From: Ypsolopha sequella
Taxonomy: Eukaryota > Arthropoda > Insecta > Lepidoptera > Ypsolophidae
Length of the DNA stretch: 64,000 nt
Direction of reading: 5' to 3'
Assembly: GCA_934047225.1 (NCBI GenBank)
Contig: OW203988.1
Location: 744,001 to 808,000 of the forward strand
Of this stretch, positions 55,212-64,000 are shown piece after piece. The notes beneath the pieces were generated by a model, which was not told where the DNA came from, did no database searches, and was given only the letters and a program-made list of their open reading frames with translations. The translations under genes and the position numbers were made by a program. Position 1 is the stretch's first letter; every line of letters begins with the position of its first letter.

Positions 55212-56008
55212 ATACTCCCCCCGCAATAAAATGAAATAAAACATAATAATAAAAATTTGCCTAAACAATAAAAAAATAACAATAGATATCAAATACAAAA
55301 TTTGCAATAGAACATGCTGAAATAGTATTAATATTACAAATATTGCGTTTGTAAGTTATAACAACATAGTATACATTTTTGTAAGCACTGGTCACAAATC
55401 GCTTCTTTACAGCGTTTATAAAATTATTTCTATAGAAGTTGACGTCATGACACCCAAAAATATTTTACTCCTTTTTAATTCTTCACAGCTTTTGATTTAA
55501 TTGTTCTCATGTCTTCTCAATGCTTGGTCTCGTTTTCTGATACCAAGATTCGATGAGGAAGTAGTCATAGCGCGAGGTTGCTTGCATTTGCCAGGTTGCT
55601 CCAGTCTTCGTTGAGATGAGCGGTGCTGCTGAAGATGAGTGTCTTCTGTGCAGTTAGTTTGCTCTAATCCACAGTGAGTCGGGATGAGTGATAAGGGTGA
55701 TCTGCAGGACCAAGAAGCTATGAAGGCTGCATTTGGTCTGGTTAAGCTCGAAAAGTGCTGGCTGCTGCGCGAGTGCTGAAGAACTTGTTTTGTTTTACTG
55801 CGAAGATTTGGCTGCTGGAGTTTTTGTTTGCCCGTACAAAAACTTATACCACTTTCTCAGTCGGTAGTGTTTGTTGTTAGACGGCCATTTTCACACAGTG
55901 TGTTTAGTTTTCTCCATTATATTGCCATAGAATTTTGTTGATGTTTCTTGACCTTGATCATGACGAATAACGCTGATGATTGCATTCCGCTGAGTGCTGC
56001 GTCGATAG

Positions 56009-56362
56009 TTATCGTGACCGTGCTGCTGTATTTTTGTTGAATTGTATTTTTGCGAGTTGTTCTGATTCCTCGTAGCACCCAATCAAGCGGATTTTGATTG
56101 CTTTGTATTTATCGGTTTCTGGTGGAGCCGTGAGTATGTCGCTTACTTGTTGTATTTCCTCTTTTGATAACTTTGCGATAACCATGTTGTACTTATAGTC
56201 ATCGCCTTGCTTTTGAGGGGCGATGATGGCTTCGAACTGCGTAAACCATAGTTGGGGCTGATTCCTCCAGAACTCCGGAATCCGTAATATGATGGAGGTT
56301 GTCGCGATTTCCAATGTGTCCATGTTGGAGTTTGTTGTTGCAGCTGGCCTAGTAGGTGTCAT
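56009..56362 (-). pseudogene. Gypsy-type Gag, N-terminal fragment
   Basis: The 117-residue frame contains LRIPEFWRNQPQLWFTQFEA, YKYNMVIAKLSKEEIQQVSD and KYKAIKIRLIGCYEESEQ. These are landmarks of the capsid N-terminal region of insect Gypsy elements (P-FW---P-LWF-Q-EA, then a KYN-VI-L segment). The frame shifts shortly after and an overlapping 63-residue frame (55891-56082) has no domain. Protease, RT and integrase are absent. The product alone could at most supply a truncated Gag. Confidence 0.75.
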
Positions 56363-56538
56363 CCTGTTTCGTCGGGTTCCTTAGTATAGCGCCGAGCGTC
56401 CAGGGTGAGGAGGTGACGGGTTCCCGGTGATTACGTCCAGTTCAAGTTGGGTGTCGCCATGCGCCCGGGGACCACGCCGGGTCCCCGGCGATAATGTTCC
56501 AGTCGGGTTTTCCTGGTGTTCACGTCGGGTTGCTTAGT

Positions 56539-56556
56539 TCACACTCGGGGTCACCA
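56539..56556 (-). promoter_or_regulatory. Mini-Gypsy primer-binding site
   Basis: TGGTGACCCCGAGTGTGA on the minus strand lies two bases inside the 5' LTR and fits the TGGTGACCCC class of insect Gypsy primer sites. Confidence 0.75.
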
Positions 56557-56558
56557 AT

Positions 56559-56710
56559 TTGGGGGCGGTATAAAATAAATAGTTACTACCAGTTAGATGG
56601 TTATGTATGTAATATATATTGACGAAAGATGAATCATTATTTATACTTAATTATACGTGATTATTCATATCTAAAAGGAATGCGGCAAACGTGTTAGACG
56701 TGCCGCCATA
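56559..56710 (-). repeat. Mini-Gypsy 5' LTR
   Basis: 152 bases, partner of 55060-55211. Confidence 0.93.
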
Positions 56711-56760
56711 CAACTACAAATTGGTCACATCTTGTTAAAAACGATACTGAAACGATTTTT

Positions 56761-57684
56761 TCGGCAATATCTAACCAGCCAGTAACTTCTTCATAAACTA
56801 TGCGTTTGATCTCTGTGGTTAAATGACGCTACTCTATCAGAAGCACGAACGCGGACCACTCAGTAGAGGGAAAGCACACACTCCCATGGGAATAAAGTTG
56901 ATTAAAGCCAATTGAAAATGACTATTAGTAACGGTAGCTGTTCTGTTAAAATATACTTTTTGCTATCGTAAGCCCGTTTTGAAACAAACACGATTGCTTT
57001 GTACCTATTCCTATGTAAATAAGCCAACATAATTTTGTTCGTACGTAATTTATTTAATTAATTATACTATATATTTAAGTTTTTATTTTAGTTTGATTTA
57101 TTTTTCAGTGAAGATTATAATAAATACATGTTTCTATTCAAAACATGTATGTTTTTGTAACTAACAACTCAGTATAGCAACAAATAAATCAACTTTTTAC
57201 AGGATTAGTTCTACTCTAAGCCCCCCCCACCTCAAAGTGAGATTAAAAATATTCTTATGACGAGACTCGATGCCAATCAAATAAATGTACGTTTTATAGC
57301 TTCGGTACGAGGATGTAAAGTGTTTAAAGTCAATAAAATCAATCGTTAAAAGCAAATTTCGGCGTCGTTTTTGTCCATTACGATGCGTTTATTGAGCCAG
57401 TGATCTTTTAGGAGTCATCACATTCGATTTAGCTTTACTTTGATCTCGATATCGGGGACATTAGCGATTCAGTGAATTTATTTGAGGTTGGGAAAAATAA
57501 AGACAAATAACCTTTCTTATTACATTAATTTATGTGGGCAAATTAACTATATTTTGGTAAATTCATAACTTATTGAAACAAAATAATTCTTAAGTAATTA
57601 AATAAGTGAAAAAAATATAAAGTGTTATTTATTTAAAGTTTTTTAAAAATATACACTATAACAGCTTTTAAAGTTTTTTAAATC
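56761..57684. other. No gene recognised
   Basis: AT-rich DNA with a C run (ccccccccacctc, about 57222). No domain or array. Confidence 0.5.
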
Positions 57685-57750
57685 ATCATCATCATTATCA
57701 TCTTCTTCTTATTCTTCTTCTTCTTCATCATCATCATCATCACCATTATT
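57685..57750. repeat. Compound (ATC)n/(TTC)n microsatellite
   Basis: atcatcatcatcattatcat is followed by cttcttcttattcttcttct and catcatcatcatcaccatta. It may mark the 3' tail of a minus-strand element. Confidence 0.9.
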
Positions 57751-58030
57751 ATTAATGACAATTTATAATAAGTTAATACTAAGATAGATAGATTGTAAAG
57801 AGGTAGTCTAGGTCATAACCTGTCATATCATGTACTTTTAATATATATATGTCAATGTCTATTTTAATTAAGATACTCAACTGATGCCGGGTCCAGGTCG
57901 GACCCGAAATATATCTTGAGATTTCCTTGTATTTGTTTATCTTATTTATCAGTATATTTATTTAAAGTATAAGTTATGAGAGTATTGTTCAAAGTCAAGC
58001 TGTTTTAAGACTAAAATAAATTAAAAAAAA
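57751..58030 (+). repeat. Possible Penelope-like fragment with hammerhead-like hairpin
   Basis: ctgatg at 57881 is followed by the hairpin cgggtcc-aggtc-ggacccg and then aaat. This resembles the CUGAUGA-stem-GAAA core of hammerhead ribozymes found in Penelope-like elements, but the base after CTGATG is not A, so the core is imperfect. The surrounding AT-rich sequence has no ORF. Confidence 0.25.
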
Positions 58031-58321
58031 ATTGTTATTTTCTGAAACCACTAATGGTATTTGTATGGTTCGTGCACTAAAATACAAGAAAAATATTGTT
58101 GAGAAAAAATATTTTTTTCTGTCCATTGCGTCCATGTGAAAAGTATTATTTTCCCCTATTTTGCGTTATCTGGAGACCCAGCGACGTGGTAATGTAGTGC
58201 GCGCTGATTTGAACGTTATTTTAATACAGTTTCTGTCGATATTTGTACCGACACAAGTCGACTCAAGGTCGTTGGGGACTTCCTGCCACTTAACATACGT
58301 TGCATATTTGCTTTTTGACTA

Positions 58322-58556
58322 CGGCGTAGCGGGTCTACAAAGCAGGAAAACTACGGGATTGTAGCACTTGCTACAGCGTGCCGTAGCAAATCTACGGGAT
58401 CGTAGCACTTGCTACAGCGTGCCCTAGAAAAACTACGGGATTGTAGCACTTGCTACAGCGTGCCGTAGCAAATCTACGGGATCGTAGCACTTGCTACAGC
58501 ATGCCCTAGAAAAACTACGGGATTGTAGCACTTGCTACAGCATGCCGTAGCAAAAC
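58322..58556. repeat. 41-bp minisatellite with alternating subtypes (about 5.5 copies)
   Basis: Units share gggattgtagcacttgctac and alternate between gtgccgtagcaaatctac and gtgccctagaaaaactac, giving an 82-bp higher-order period. Contains the gtagca/tgctac palindromes of the family at 9190-9285. Confidence 0.9.
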
Positions 58557-59029
58557 ACGGACGTGAATATGTTAATTTTTTATTTTTTATTTAAAACATT
58601 TATTTCGAGCAACATGACTCATAGTAATGTAATAATGTAATAATTAATAAACATACAGAGGTACCTCACAATATCTACCAGATCAGCTAATACATATAAG
58701 TCATTGTATTATCATCGAAAATTCTGCTGACCCACTTTTACATTTATTGCCACAAGTAGTTGTTGCAAAAAGTAGGTGTGCAGAATTTCCCCTGATAGCA
58801 TGTACAATATTAATTAAGATTTTAGATCAATATAGGATTATATCTGGAATGTGCGATCCTATTTACTTAATACGTTACAGTATCGGTATTAGCTAGAGAT
58901 AGTTTACTGATACAAGCACGAAGCCGATATAGAGAGAGAGAGAATTAGCATTTAAATTAAACATAGAAACGGCTCCACGATATACCTCAAAACAGGTTGT
59001 TGTTAATCAGTAAAAAGTTTGCTTGGCCC
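58557..59029. other. No gene recognised
   Basis: AT-rich sequence with a short (GA)n at about 58935. Nothing assigned. Confidence 0.4.
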
Positions 59030-59672
59030 ATCTACTTGTACAACCGGTATGGTGAAGAGTAGCTGACACTTGTACACCCGGGATGGTGAAGAGTAGCTGA
59101 CACTTGTACACCCGGGATAGTGAGGAGTTGCTGACACTTGTATACCCGGGATGGTGAAGAGTTGCTGACACTTGTACACCCGGGATGGTGAAGAGTAGCT
59201 GACACTTGTACACCCGGGATAGTGAGGAGTTGCTGACACTTGTATACCCGGGATGGTGAAGAGTTGCTGACACTTGTACACCCGGGATGGTGAAGAGTAG
59301 CTGACACTTGTACACCCGGGATAGTGAGGAGTTGCTGACACTTGTATACCCGGGATGGTGAAGAGTTGCTGACACTTGTACACCCGGGATGGTGAGGAGT
59401 TGCTGACACTTGTATACCCGGGATGGTGAAGAGTTGCTGACACTTGTACACCCGGGATGGTAAAGAGTTGCTGACTCTTGTACACCCGGGATGGTAAAGA
59501 GTTGCTGACACTTGTACACCCGGGATGGTAGCGAGTTGCTGACACTTGTACACCCGGGATGGTAGCGAGTTGCTGACACTTGTGTAGAGTTGCTGATACT
59601 TGTACACCCGGGATGGTAAAGAGTTGCTGACACTTGTACACCCGGGATGGTGAAGAGTTGCTGACACTTCTC
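59030..59672. repeat. 34-bp minisatellite (about 19 copies)
   Basis: The unit gagttgctgacacttgtaca plus cccgggatggtgaa repeats every 34 bases. At 59085-59390 a trimer of unit variants (gatggtgaag-agtagc, gatagtgagg-agttgc, tatacccggg) repeats as a 102-bp higher-order block about three times. All three minus-strand frames stay open for 200 residues or more. None is considered coding. Confidence 0.96.
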
Positions 59673-60469
59673 CAGGGTCTAGGCACCGTCCACTTGTAAC
59701 AGTCTATTCCCATTATAGTTCATGTGAAATTGTTATTAGTTATTAGTGGATAAATATAGCCTGATATCAAATGTCGGTCAGACTCGCGTACCTAGGGACG
59801 TAGTATTTTATTCTGTGCCTAGGGTTCCGTATTGTGGATGATAAATTTATATTTCGTAATTTTTTTTTCGTGAATTTCTCAACCGCTTTATTTTTTTGTA
59901 ATTTTCACGTAAACACATATAACCATGATTTTTTTCATATTTTTCGGTCCATCATTTTTGGAGATAAGGGGGGGGGGACATACATTTTTTATGGTTTTTC
60001 AAGAATTTCTCGAAATAGATGCAATTTAATATAGCCAAACTTATATTTTTACAATCAAATTTTTAATACCTACAACTTGATACCTATATTGTATATTAAT
60101 AAAAGTTTTTTTTTATTTATTTTACTTTTTTTATATTTATCACTGGTGCTCAACTTTTTAAATCGCTATAATTTTTCTGAGATTGGCCAGTTATAATCTG
60201 TAATCGACATTTTATTCATATTTTTCGGTGTACCAGTTTCGGAGATAAGGGGAAGACATATATATATTTTTGTGGTTTTTAAAAGATTTTTTTAAACTAG
60301 TGCCAAAAATATGGTAAAAGTATATATTTTCACAATGAGATTTTTAATGTTTACACATATTGTATTTTTAGAATGTTTTTTATTTTTCTCACTTTAGTTT
60401 TGGAAATTTTTTGAACAATTTCAAGTTTTTCATATTATTTTTTATACCGTGATAAGTGGGCATACTACA
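59673..60469. repeat. AT-rich dispersed repeat with internal duplication
   Basis: cctagggttccgtattgtgg at about 59818 begins a stretch in which catatttttcggt... and ggagataaggggg... recur at about 59936-59970 and 60218-60253. No ORF. Resembles a decayed DNA element of unknown family. Confidence 0.45.
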
Positions 60470-61036
60470 AATACAAATACAAATACAAATACAAAATGAT
60501 TTATTTCTTAGCTTAATCTTGCAGTTTATACAGGTGGTTGGAGTCCCCTTTTAAGTAAAAGAGATACCTGTAGTAGGAGACTCCGCTCTTCCATGGTGGA
60601 CAGTAATATTTAATTAAGTTCAAAGAAACAAATTTGTGGCTTATGAAAATAAAATTTAAAAAGTAAACAAACAGAAATATGAACTTAAGAATAATGTGAA
60701 AGTGCGTGTAAGGTTGAGGTGTGGAGTGTAGTGAATGTGAGTATTGTTCCCTAGCCCTACGATCGAAGTCTTGGGATCAGTATTTGAGAAAAAACTACTA
60801 GGGAGGGTGTGTATGTGTAGTGTATGTACATGAGGGTGTAATGTATGTGTGCAATGCTTAGAAGTGTGAGGGCATGTGTGTTATTATATACATATATATA
60901 TCTATATATATATATATTTTTTTTTTGCCGTTTATTTAATTAATTAATAATGGATTTAACATATTTTAAATGAGGATTCCCTAAGTATTATGAATAGTGA
61001 ATATACAAGTAATAATACATATTACATATTCAGGTG
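60470..61036 (-). mobile_element. LINE 3' UTR with (GTATT)n-type tail
   Basis: On the minus strand the region after the ORF2 stop at 61037 runs through AT/GT-rich sequence (a TA-rich run at 60893-60920) to a pentanucleotide tail seen on the plus strand as acaaatacaaatacaaatac (60472-60495). Confidence 0.75.
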
Positions 61037-64000
61037 TTATGTCTTAATGGGCAAGAGAGACTCAGTCTCATCATAGCTTTTTGTCTTCAGCCAATTTGTC
61101 AAGACATTTTTGCAGTCACAGTAATTGAGAGGGTAGATGTTAATTTGTTCGTTAATTTTATTATATAGAGATGCAGATTGTTTATCATATTGCCTAGTAG
61201 CAAAAATAGATTTGACTGATACATGCGGAACTGCAAGGTCTTTTCTGCGTTTGTCGAGGATACTGGGGTTATATATAAGTGATTTATGCCTTTTCAATAC
61301 AGCGTAAAGAACATATAATTTCCTAATTGTAAGTAAGTCAGAAATCTTATAAAGGTCTTCAGTTGGAAATCGATATGGCTTAAAATGCATAACTTTCAGA
61401 AGAGATCTTTGGGCTCTCTCTAATTCTAGGAGTTTGGTCTTTGTTGCACCTCCCCATACTGGTATGCAGTAAACTAGGACCGATTGAGCCAGACAGACAT
61501 ACAATTGGTTAAGAAGATACTTTGTGGCTACATGCCTAAGCGTCTTAAAGGTCCATATGAGCTTTCTAATTCTGTTCATTACTAATTCTGCATGAGGATG
61601 CCAGGAAAGCCGTTGGTCTACAATAATTCCCAAGTATTTTGTGTTTGCAACCTTAATAATTGAGGTACACGAACATGAATTAGTTTCGAAGGAGGAGTTA
61701 CATGTATGAATTTTGATTTGAAAATTGTGATTCGGTTGGGAGGAGTTATATTTTGTGAAGCATATATAGTTTGTCTTTGTCATGTTTAAAGTTAGTATGT
61801 TTATGCTCAACCAGCTTGCAATTTTGGAAAGTCCCTTTTCTGCGGAGCTGCGGGCTTCATCCCAGGTGTTACCGGTGAAGATAACAGCGGTATCGTCGGC
61901 ATAGGAAAAGATATGACCATGTTCAACTTCCGTGTTGCATAGGTTATTAATATATAATAAAAACAAGGTGGGGCCTAACACACTTCCCTGTGGAACTCCA
62001 AAGATGACTTTTGCTTCATCACTTATGCAGTCACCGATCCTTACTCTTTGACCACGGTCAGTAAGATAATCTTCAAGAAGAGCTAAAGGCAAGCCTCTAA
62101 TTCCGGCATTCTCAAGTCTGCTTACAAGGATGGGGACCGAGACAGAGTCAAAGGCCTTTTTTAAATCCAAAAACACAGCAAGACATTTTTTACCCTTGTC
62201 GACTTGATTAACAATAATGGAGGTAAGTGCTGAGACAGCATCTTCAGTGGAGAGTCCCTGTCTGAAACCATATTGCGCTTTTGATATTATGTTGAATTTT
62301 TCAAGATAGTTGACTAGTCGTACATTTATTAATTTTTCTAAGATCTTTGAAATAACTGGCAGTACAGAGATGGGTCTATAATTATTAGGATCTCCCTTGG
62401 CACCACTTTTGTGCACGGGTGTAATGAGCGCTTGCTTAAAGAGTGCAGGAAAAATGCCCTGACTGAAGCAGAGATTTGCCAAATGAGCTATGATTGGGAC
62501 TACTAATGAATGAGCAATTTTCAAGAATTTTGTTGTTATATCGTCCCAACCTGGGGCACTTTCAGATTTAAGACTCATAAGTAATGTGTGGACCTCCTTG
62601 GGGTCAGTGTCTGTTAACACGAAGGAAGAGACTTGTGATCTTGACGCATTGCTTATATTATTTTGTGGCTGAAGCGTCCCTCTAGAAAGTATGTCTTCAG
62701 CCAATGTTTTGCCAACGTTGGCAAAAAAGTCGTTGACAAGATTGACTGATTCATAAGAAGATGCTTTTATATCCAATAATTCTATATTTTTACTTTTGTT
62801 TAATTTACGATTTGTTAATTTATTTATTTCCTTCCATAAAGATTTCGGGGATTTACTGGCTTTAGATAATTGCTCTTGTTCATACTTACGTTTAAGTTTT
62901 TTAATGAGATTATTGCAGTAGTTTCGGTACCGTCTATATGTTATTTTTAAGATTTCATTTTCTGGGTCAGCTATACTTTTTTTCTGTAGATTATTTCTGT
63001 TTTTGATACAACGTAGAATGCCTTTAGTTATGCAAGGTTTGATAATAAACTTATCACTCGAAACTGATGTAATTTTCGTGTTTTCTTTTACACATGTTCT
63101 TAATTTGTTAATTAACAACTCAGTTACATTTGAAGGATCATTATTAGAAAGTAGTTCCGAAATGTTACTGTCTTTTAGACTAGTGACTGCATTTTCATGG
63201 TCAAATATGATTTTTGTTTTTGCTTTTTTAATTGTTCCTACATTAGATAACTTCAAGAAAATCAAACGGTGATCTGTAACAGTTGTGTTAACCACATTTA
63301 TAGAAGCAGATTCGATGCAGTTTTTATTCAATTTTAGCATAAAGTGATCCAGGCAATTATTATTTCTAGTAGGTAGCGTGTGTCCAGGAAGAATGCAATG
63401 CATTGCTAACATATTAAGGTATTTCTGTCTATTTGTACGCTCATAAGACTGCTCACTGCAGTTATTTCTAATATTTATATTTATATCCCCGGTTATCAAA
63501 ATTTTACTACATGATTTGATAGTTTCTAGTTGTTTATTTAAAGAATTTGTGAAATCTTCTGCTTTTTTAAAGAATGGTGAGCGATAGATACCTAATATAG
63601 TGAGATCTTTTATTTTTTTTTGCAGACATGAACCTTGATTTATCTGTATTTCTTTAACGGAGACTCGGTGGTTATTTTTGACGTATGCAATAACTCCATC
63701 GCATTGGTTTACATGATTGATAGTAGAAAACGACGTATAGTTATCAATTTGAGGGATGGGTTTGTTTGGGTCTAGTCTGCATTCGGTAAGTACCAACAAG
63801 TCTACGTCAAAGCTGAAATGTGTAAGAGTAATAAGTAAACTATCCAGATTCTTGTAAACGCTTCTAATATTTTGCGTAATTATAGTGAGATCTGTCATTT
63901 GTATAGGCATTTGTTTAGAGATATCTTCGACTTGGCATTCAGCTGATTGCGCGATTTCTGAATTATCTATTTCATTTAATACAGTAAGAGGGCTAGACAT
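61037..64000 (-). CDS. LINE ORF2: endonuclease-reverse transcriptase, reaches window edge
   Basis: This 987-residue open frame starts with ATG exactly at the last base of the window, so it may continue upstream. It carries an apurinic-type endonuclease (ITQNIRS at 41-47, LTECRL at 71-76, GDININI at 171-177, TDHRLIFL at 242-249). The reverse transcriptase has NYRPISVLP (540-548), QYGFRQG (576-582), LDLKKAFDSV (611-620), GVPQGSVLGP (668-677) and YADD (700-703). The C-terminal region includes CIPVWGG. All polymerase aspartates are present and there is no internal stop, so the enzyme could be active. The motif set is CR1-like and resembles the degraded copy at 33870-35815. The expected ORF1 would lie beyond the window. 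Confidence 0.9.
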   Translation of the reverse strand: MSSPLTVLNEIDNSEIAQSAECQVEDISKQMPIQMTDLTIITQNIRSVYKNLDSLLITLTHFSFDVDLLVLTECRLDPNKPIPQIDNYTSFSTINHVNQCDGVIAYVKNNHRVSVKEIQINQGSCLQKKIKDLTILGIYRSPFFKKAEDFTNSLNKQLETIKSCSKILITGDININIRNNCSEQSYERTNRQKYLNMLAMHCILPGHTLPTRNNNCLDHFMLKLNKNCIESASINVVNTTVTDHRLIFLKLSNVGTIKKAKTKIIFDHENAVTSLKDSNISELLSNNDPSNVTELLINKLRTCVKENTKITSVSSDKFIIKPCITKGILRCIKNRNNLQKKSIADPENEILKITYRRYRNYCNNLIKKLKRKYEQEQLSKASKSPKSLWKEINKLTNRKLNKSKNIELLDIKASSYESVNLVNDFFANVGKTLAEDILSRGTLQPQNNISNASRSQVSSFVLTDTDPKEVHTLLMSLKSESAPGWDDITTKFLKIAHSLVVPIIAHLANLCFSQGIFPALFKQALITPVHKSGAKGDPNNYRPISVLPVISKILEKLINVRLVNYLEKFNIISKAQYGFRQGLSTEDAVSALTSIIVNQVDKGKKCLAVFLDLKKAFDSVSVPILVSRLENAGIRGLPLALLEDYLTDRGQRVRIGDCISDEAKVIFGVPQGSVLGPTLFLLYINNLCNTEVEHGHIFSYADDTAVIFTGNTWDEARSSAEKGLSKIASWLSINILTLNMTKTNYICFTKYNSSQPNHNFQIKIHTCNSSFETNSCSCTSIIKVANTKYLGIIVDQRLSWHPHAELVMNRIRKLIWTFKTLRHVATKYLLNQLYVCLAQSVLVYCIPVWGGATKTKLLELERAQRSLLKVMHFKPYRFPTEDLYKISDLLTIRKLYVLYAVLKRHKSLIYNPSILDKRRKDLAVPHVSVKSIFATRQYDKQSASLYNKINEQINIYPLNYCDCKNVLTNWLKTKSYDETESLLPIKT

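Larger units (their letters stand above)
55060..56710 (-). mobile_element. Miniature Gypsy-type LTR element (1,651 bp)
   Basis: Two 152-bp LTRs (55060-55211 and 56559-56710) differ at two positions (ccttatt/cattatt and acctgcc/acgtgcc). The element is flanked by the 5-bp duplication CAACT (55055-55059 and 56711-56715). On the minus strand the 5' LTR is followed by TGGTGACCCCGAG, a Gypsy-type primer-binding site. The 3' LTR is preceded by the purine tract GCGGGGGGAGTAT. Only a Gag fragment is encoded. The LTRs read TATGG...CCCAA on the minus strand rather than TG...CA. Its size and lack of pol make it a TRIM/LARD-like non-autonomous element. Confidence 0.93.
54895..56760. repeat. Foldback element split by the mini-Gypsy insertion
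   Basis: acaagatgggaccaatttgt plus agttg (54895-54919) is the inverted partner of caactacaaattggtcacat plus cttgt (56711-56735). aaaaactacatcaaaatac (about 54927) also faces catgtagtttttgtttc (about 55034). Removing the LTR element at 55060-56710 and one CAACT copy restores a roughly 190-base hairpin-forming element. Confidence 0.8.

Noticed and set aside
55439..55880. Possible Gypsy pol remnant inside the mini element
   Set aside because: No protease, RT, RNase H or integrase motif could be read in any minus-strand frame.
59003..59713. Three minus-strand frames over 200 residues
   Set aside because: The 34-bp unit lacks stops in all three minus-strand frames. This is an array artefact.
1..64000. 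Assignment to a W chromosome
   Set aside because: Repeat density would fit, but nothing in the sequence is diagnostic of a sex chromosome.

Overview
The window looks like repeat-dense, gene-poor DNA from an insect, most probably a moth or butterfly. The basis is its mixture of transposable elements: BEL/Pao, Copia and Gypsy-type LTR elements, a DIRS element, several CR1/Jockey-like LINEs, and remnants of hAT, PIF/Harbinger and mariner-like transposons. There are also at least ten unrelated minisatellite arrays and many foldback repeats. No ordinary host gene could be recognised. The lineage is an inference from family resemblance, not a demonstrated identity.

Layout. 1-1403 is the 5' end of a minus-strand BEL/Pao element. 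1404-2857 holds two blocks of a 27-bp minisatellite that abut a truncated minus-strand LINE (2858-3990). 4799-6102 is a plus-strand 5'-truncated LINE. 6.3-11.3 kb is mostly unassigned, with a Cys-rich pseudogene fragment, a hAT remnant and one PIF/Harbinger exon. 11758-19075 is a degenerate plus-strand LINE split by a 4,989-bp DIRS-type element (12257-17245). 19871 to about 24700 is a nearly complete minus-strand LINE with two long ORFs. 26140-31071 is a complete, very young Copia element. 31.3-32.5 kb is a composite of minisatellites and inverted repeats. 33.9-35.8 kb is a degenerate LINE. 36.4-36.8 kb is a mariner-like remnant. 39.2-44.8 kb holds LINE fragments interrupted by a complete, young, internally deleted BEL/Pao element (40107-43328). 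45.3-53.6 kb is dominated by four large minisatellite arrays with units of 45, 36, about 49 and 33 bp. 55060-56710 is a tiny Gypsy-type LTR element nested in a foldback repeat. 58.3-59.7 kb has two more arrays. 60470-64000 is a minus-strand LINE whose long ORF runs to the window edge.

Best-supported reconstructions. Four insertions have readable junctions. Copia is flanked by CAGGC, BEL/Pao by CTTAT and the mini-Gypsy by CAACT, each with near-identical LTRs. The DIRS element has perfectly matching 155-bp inverted termini, plus an internal 100-bp block that is the inverted complement of both ends joined through the heptamer ATAATAT. The same heptamer lies at both outer junctions. This is the architecture expected of a tyrosine-recombinase retroelement that moves as a circle, and it is the most interesting single structure here.

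The long open frames across the minisatellites come from unit lengths divisible by three and are not treated as genes. No RNA gene, CRISPR array or host promoter could be supported beyond the weak candidates listed.
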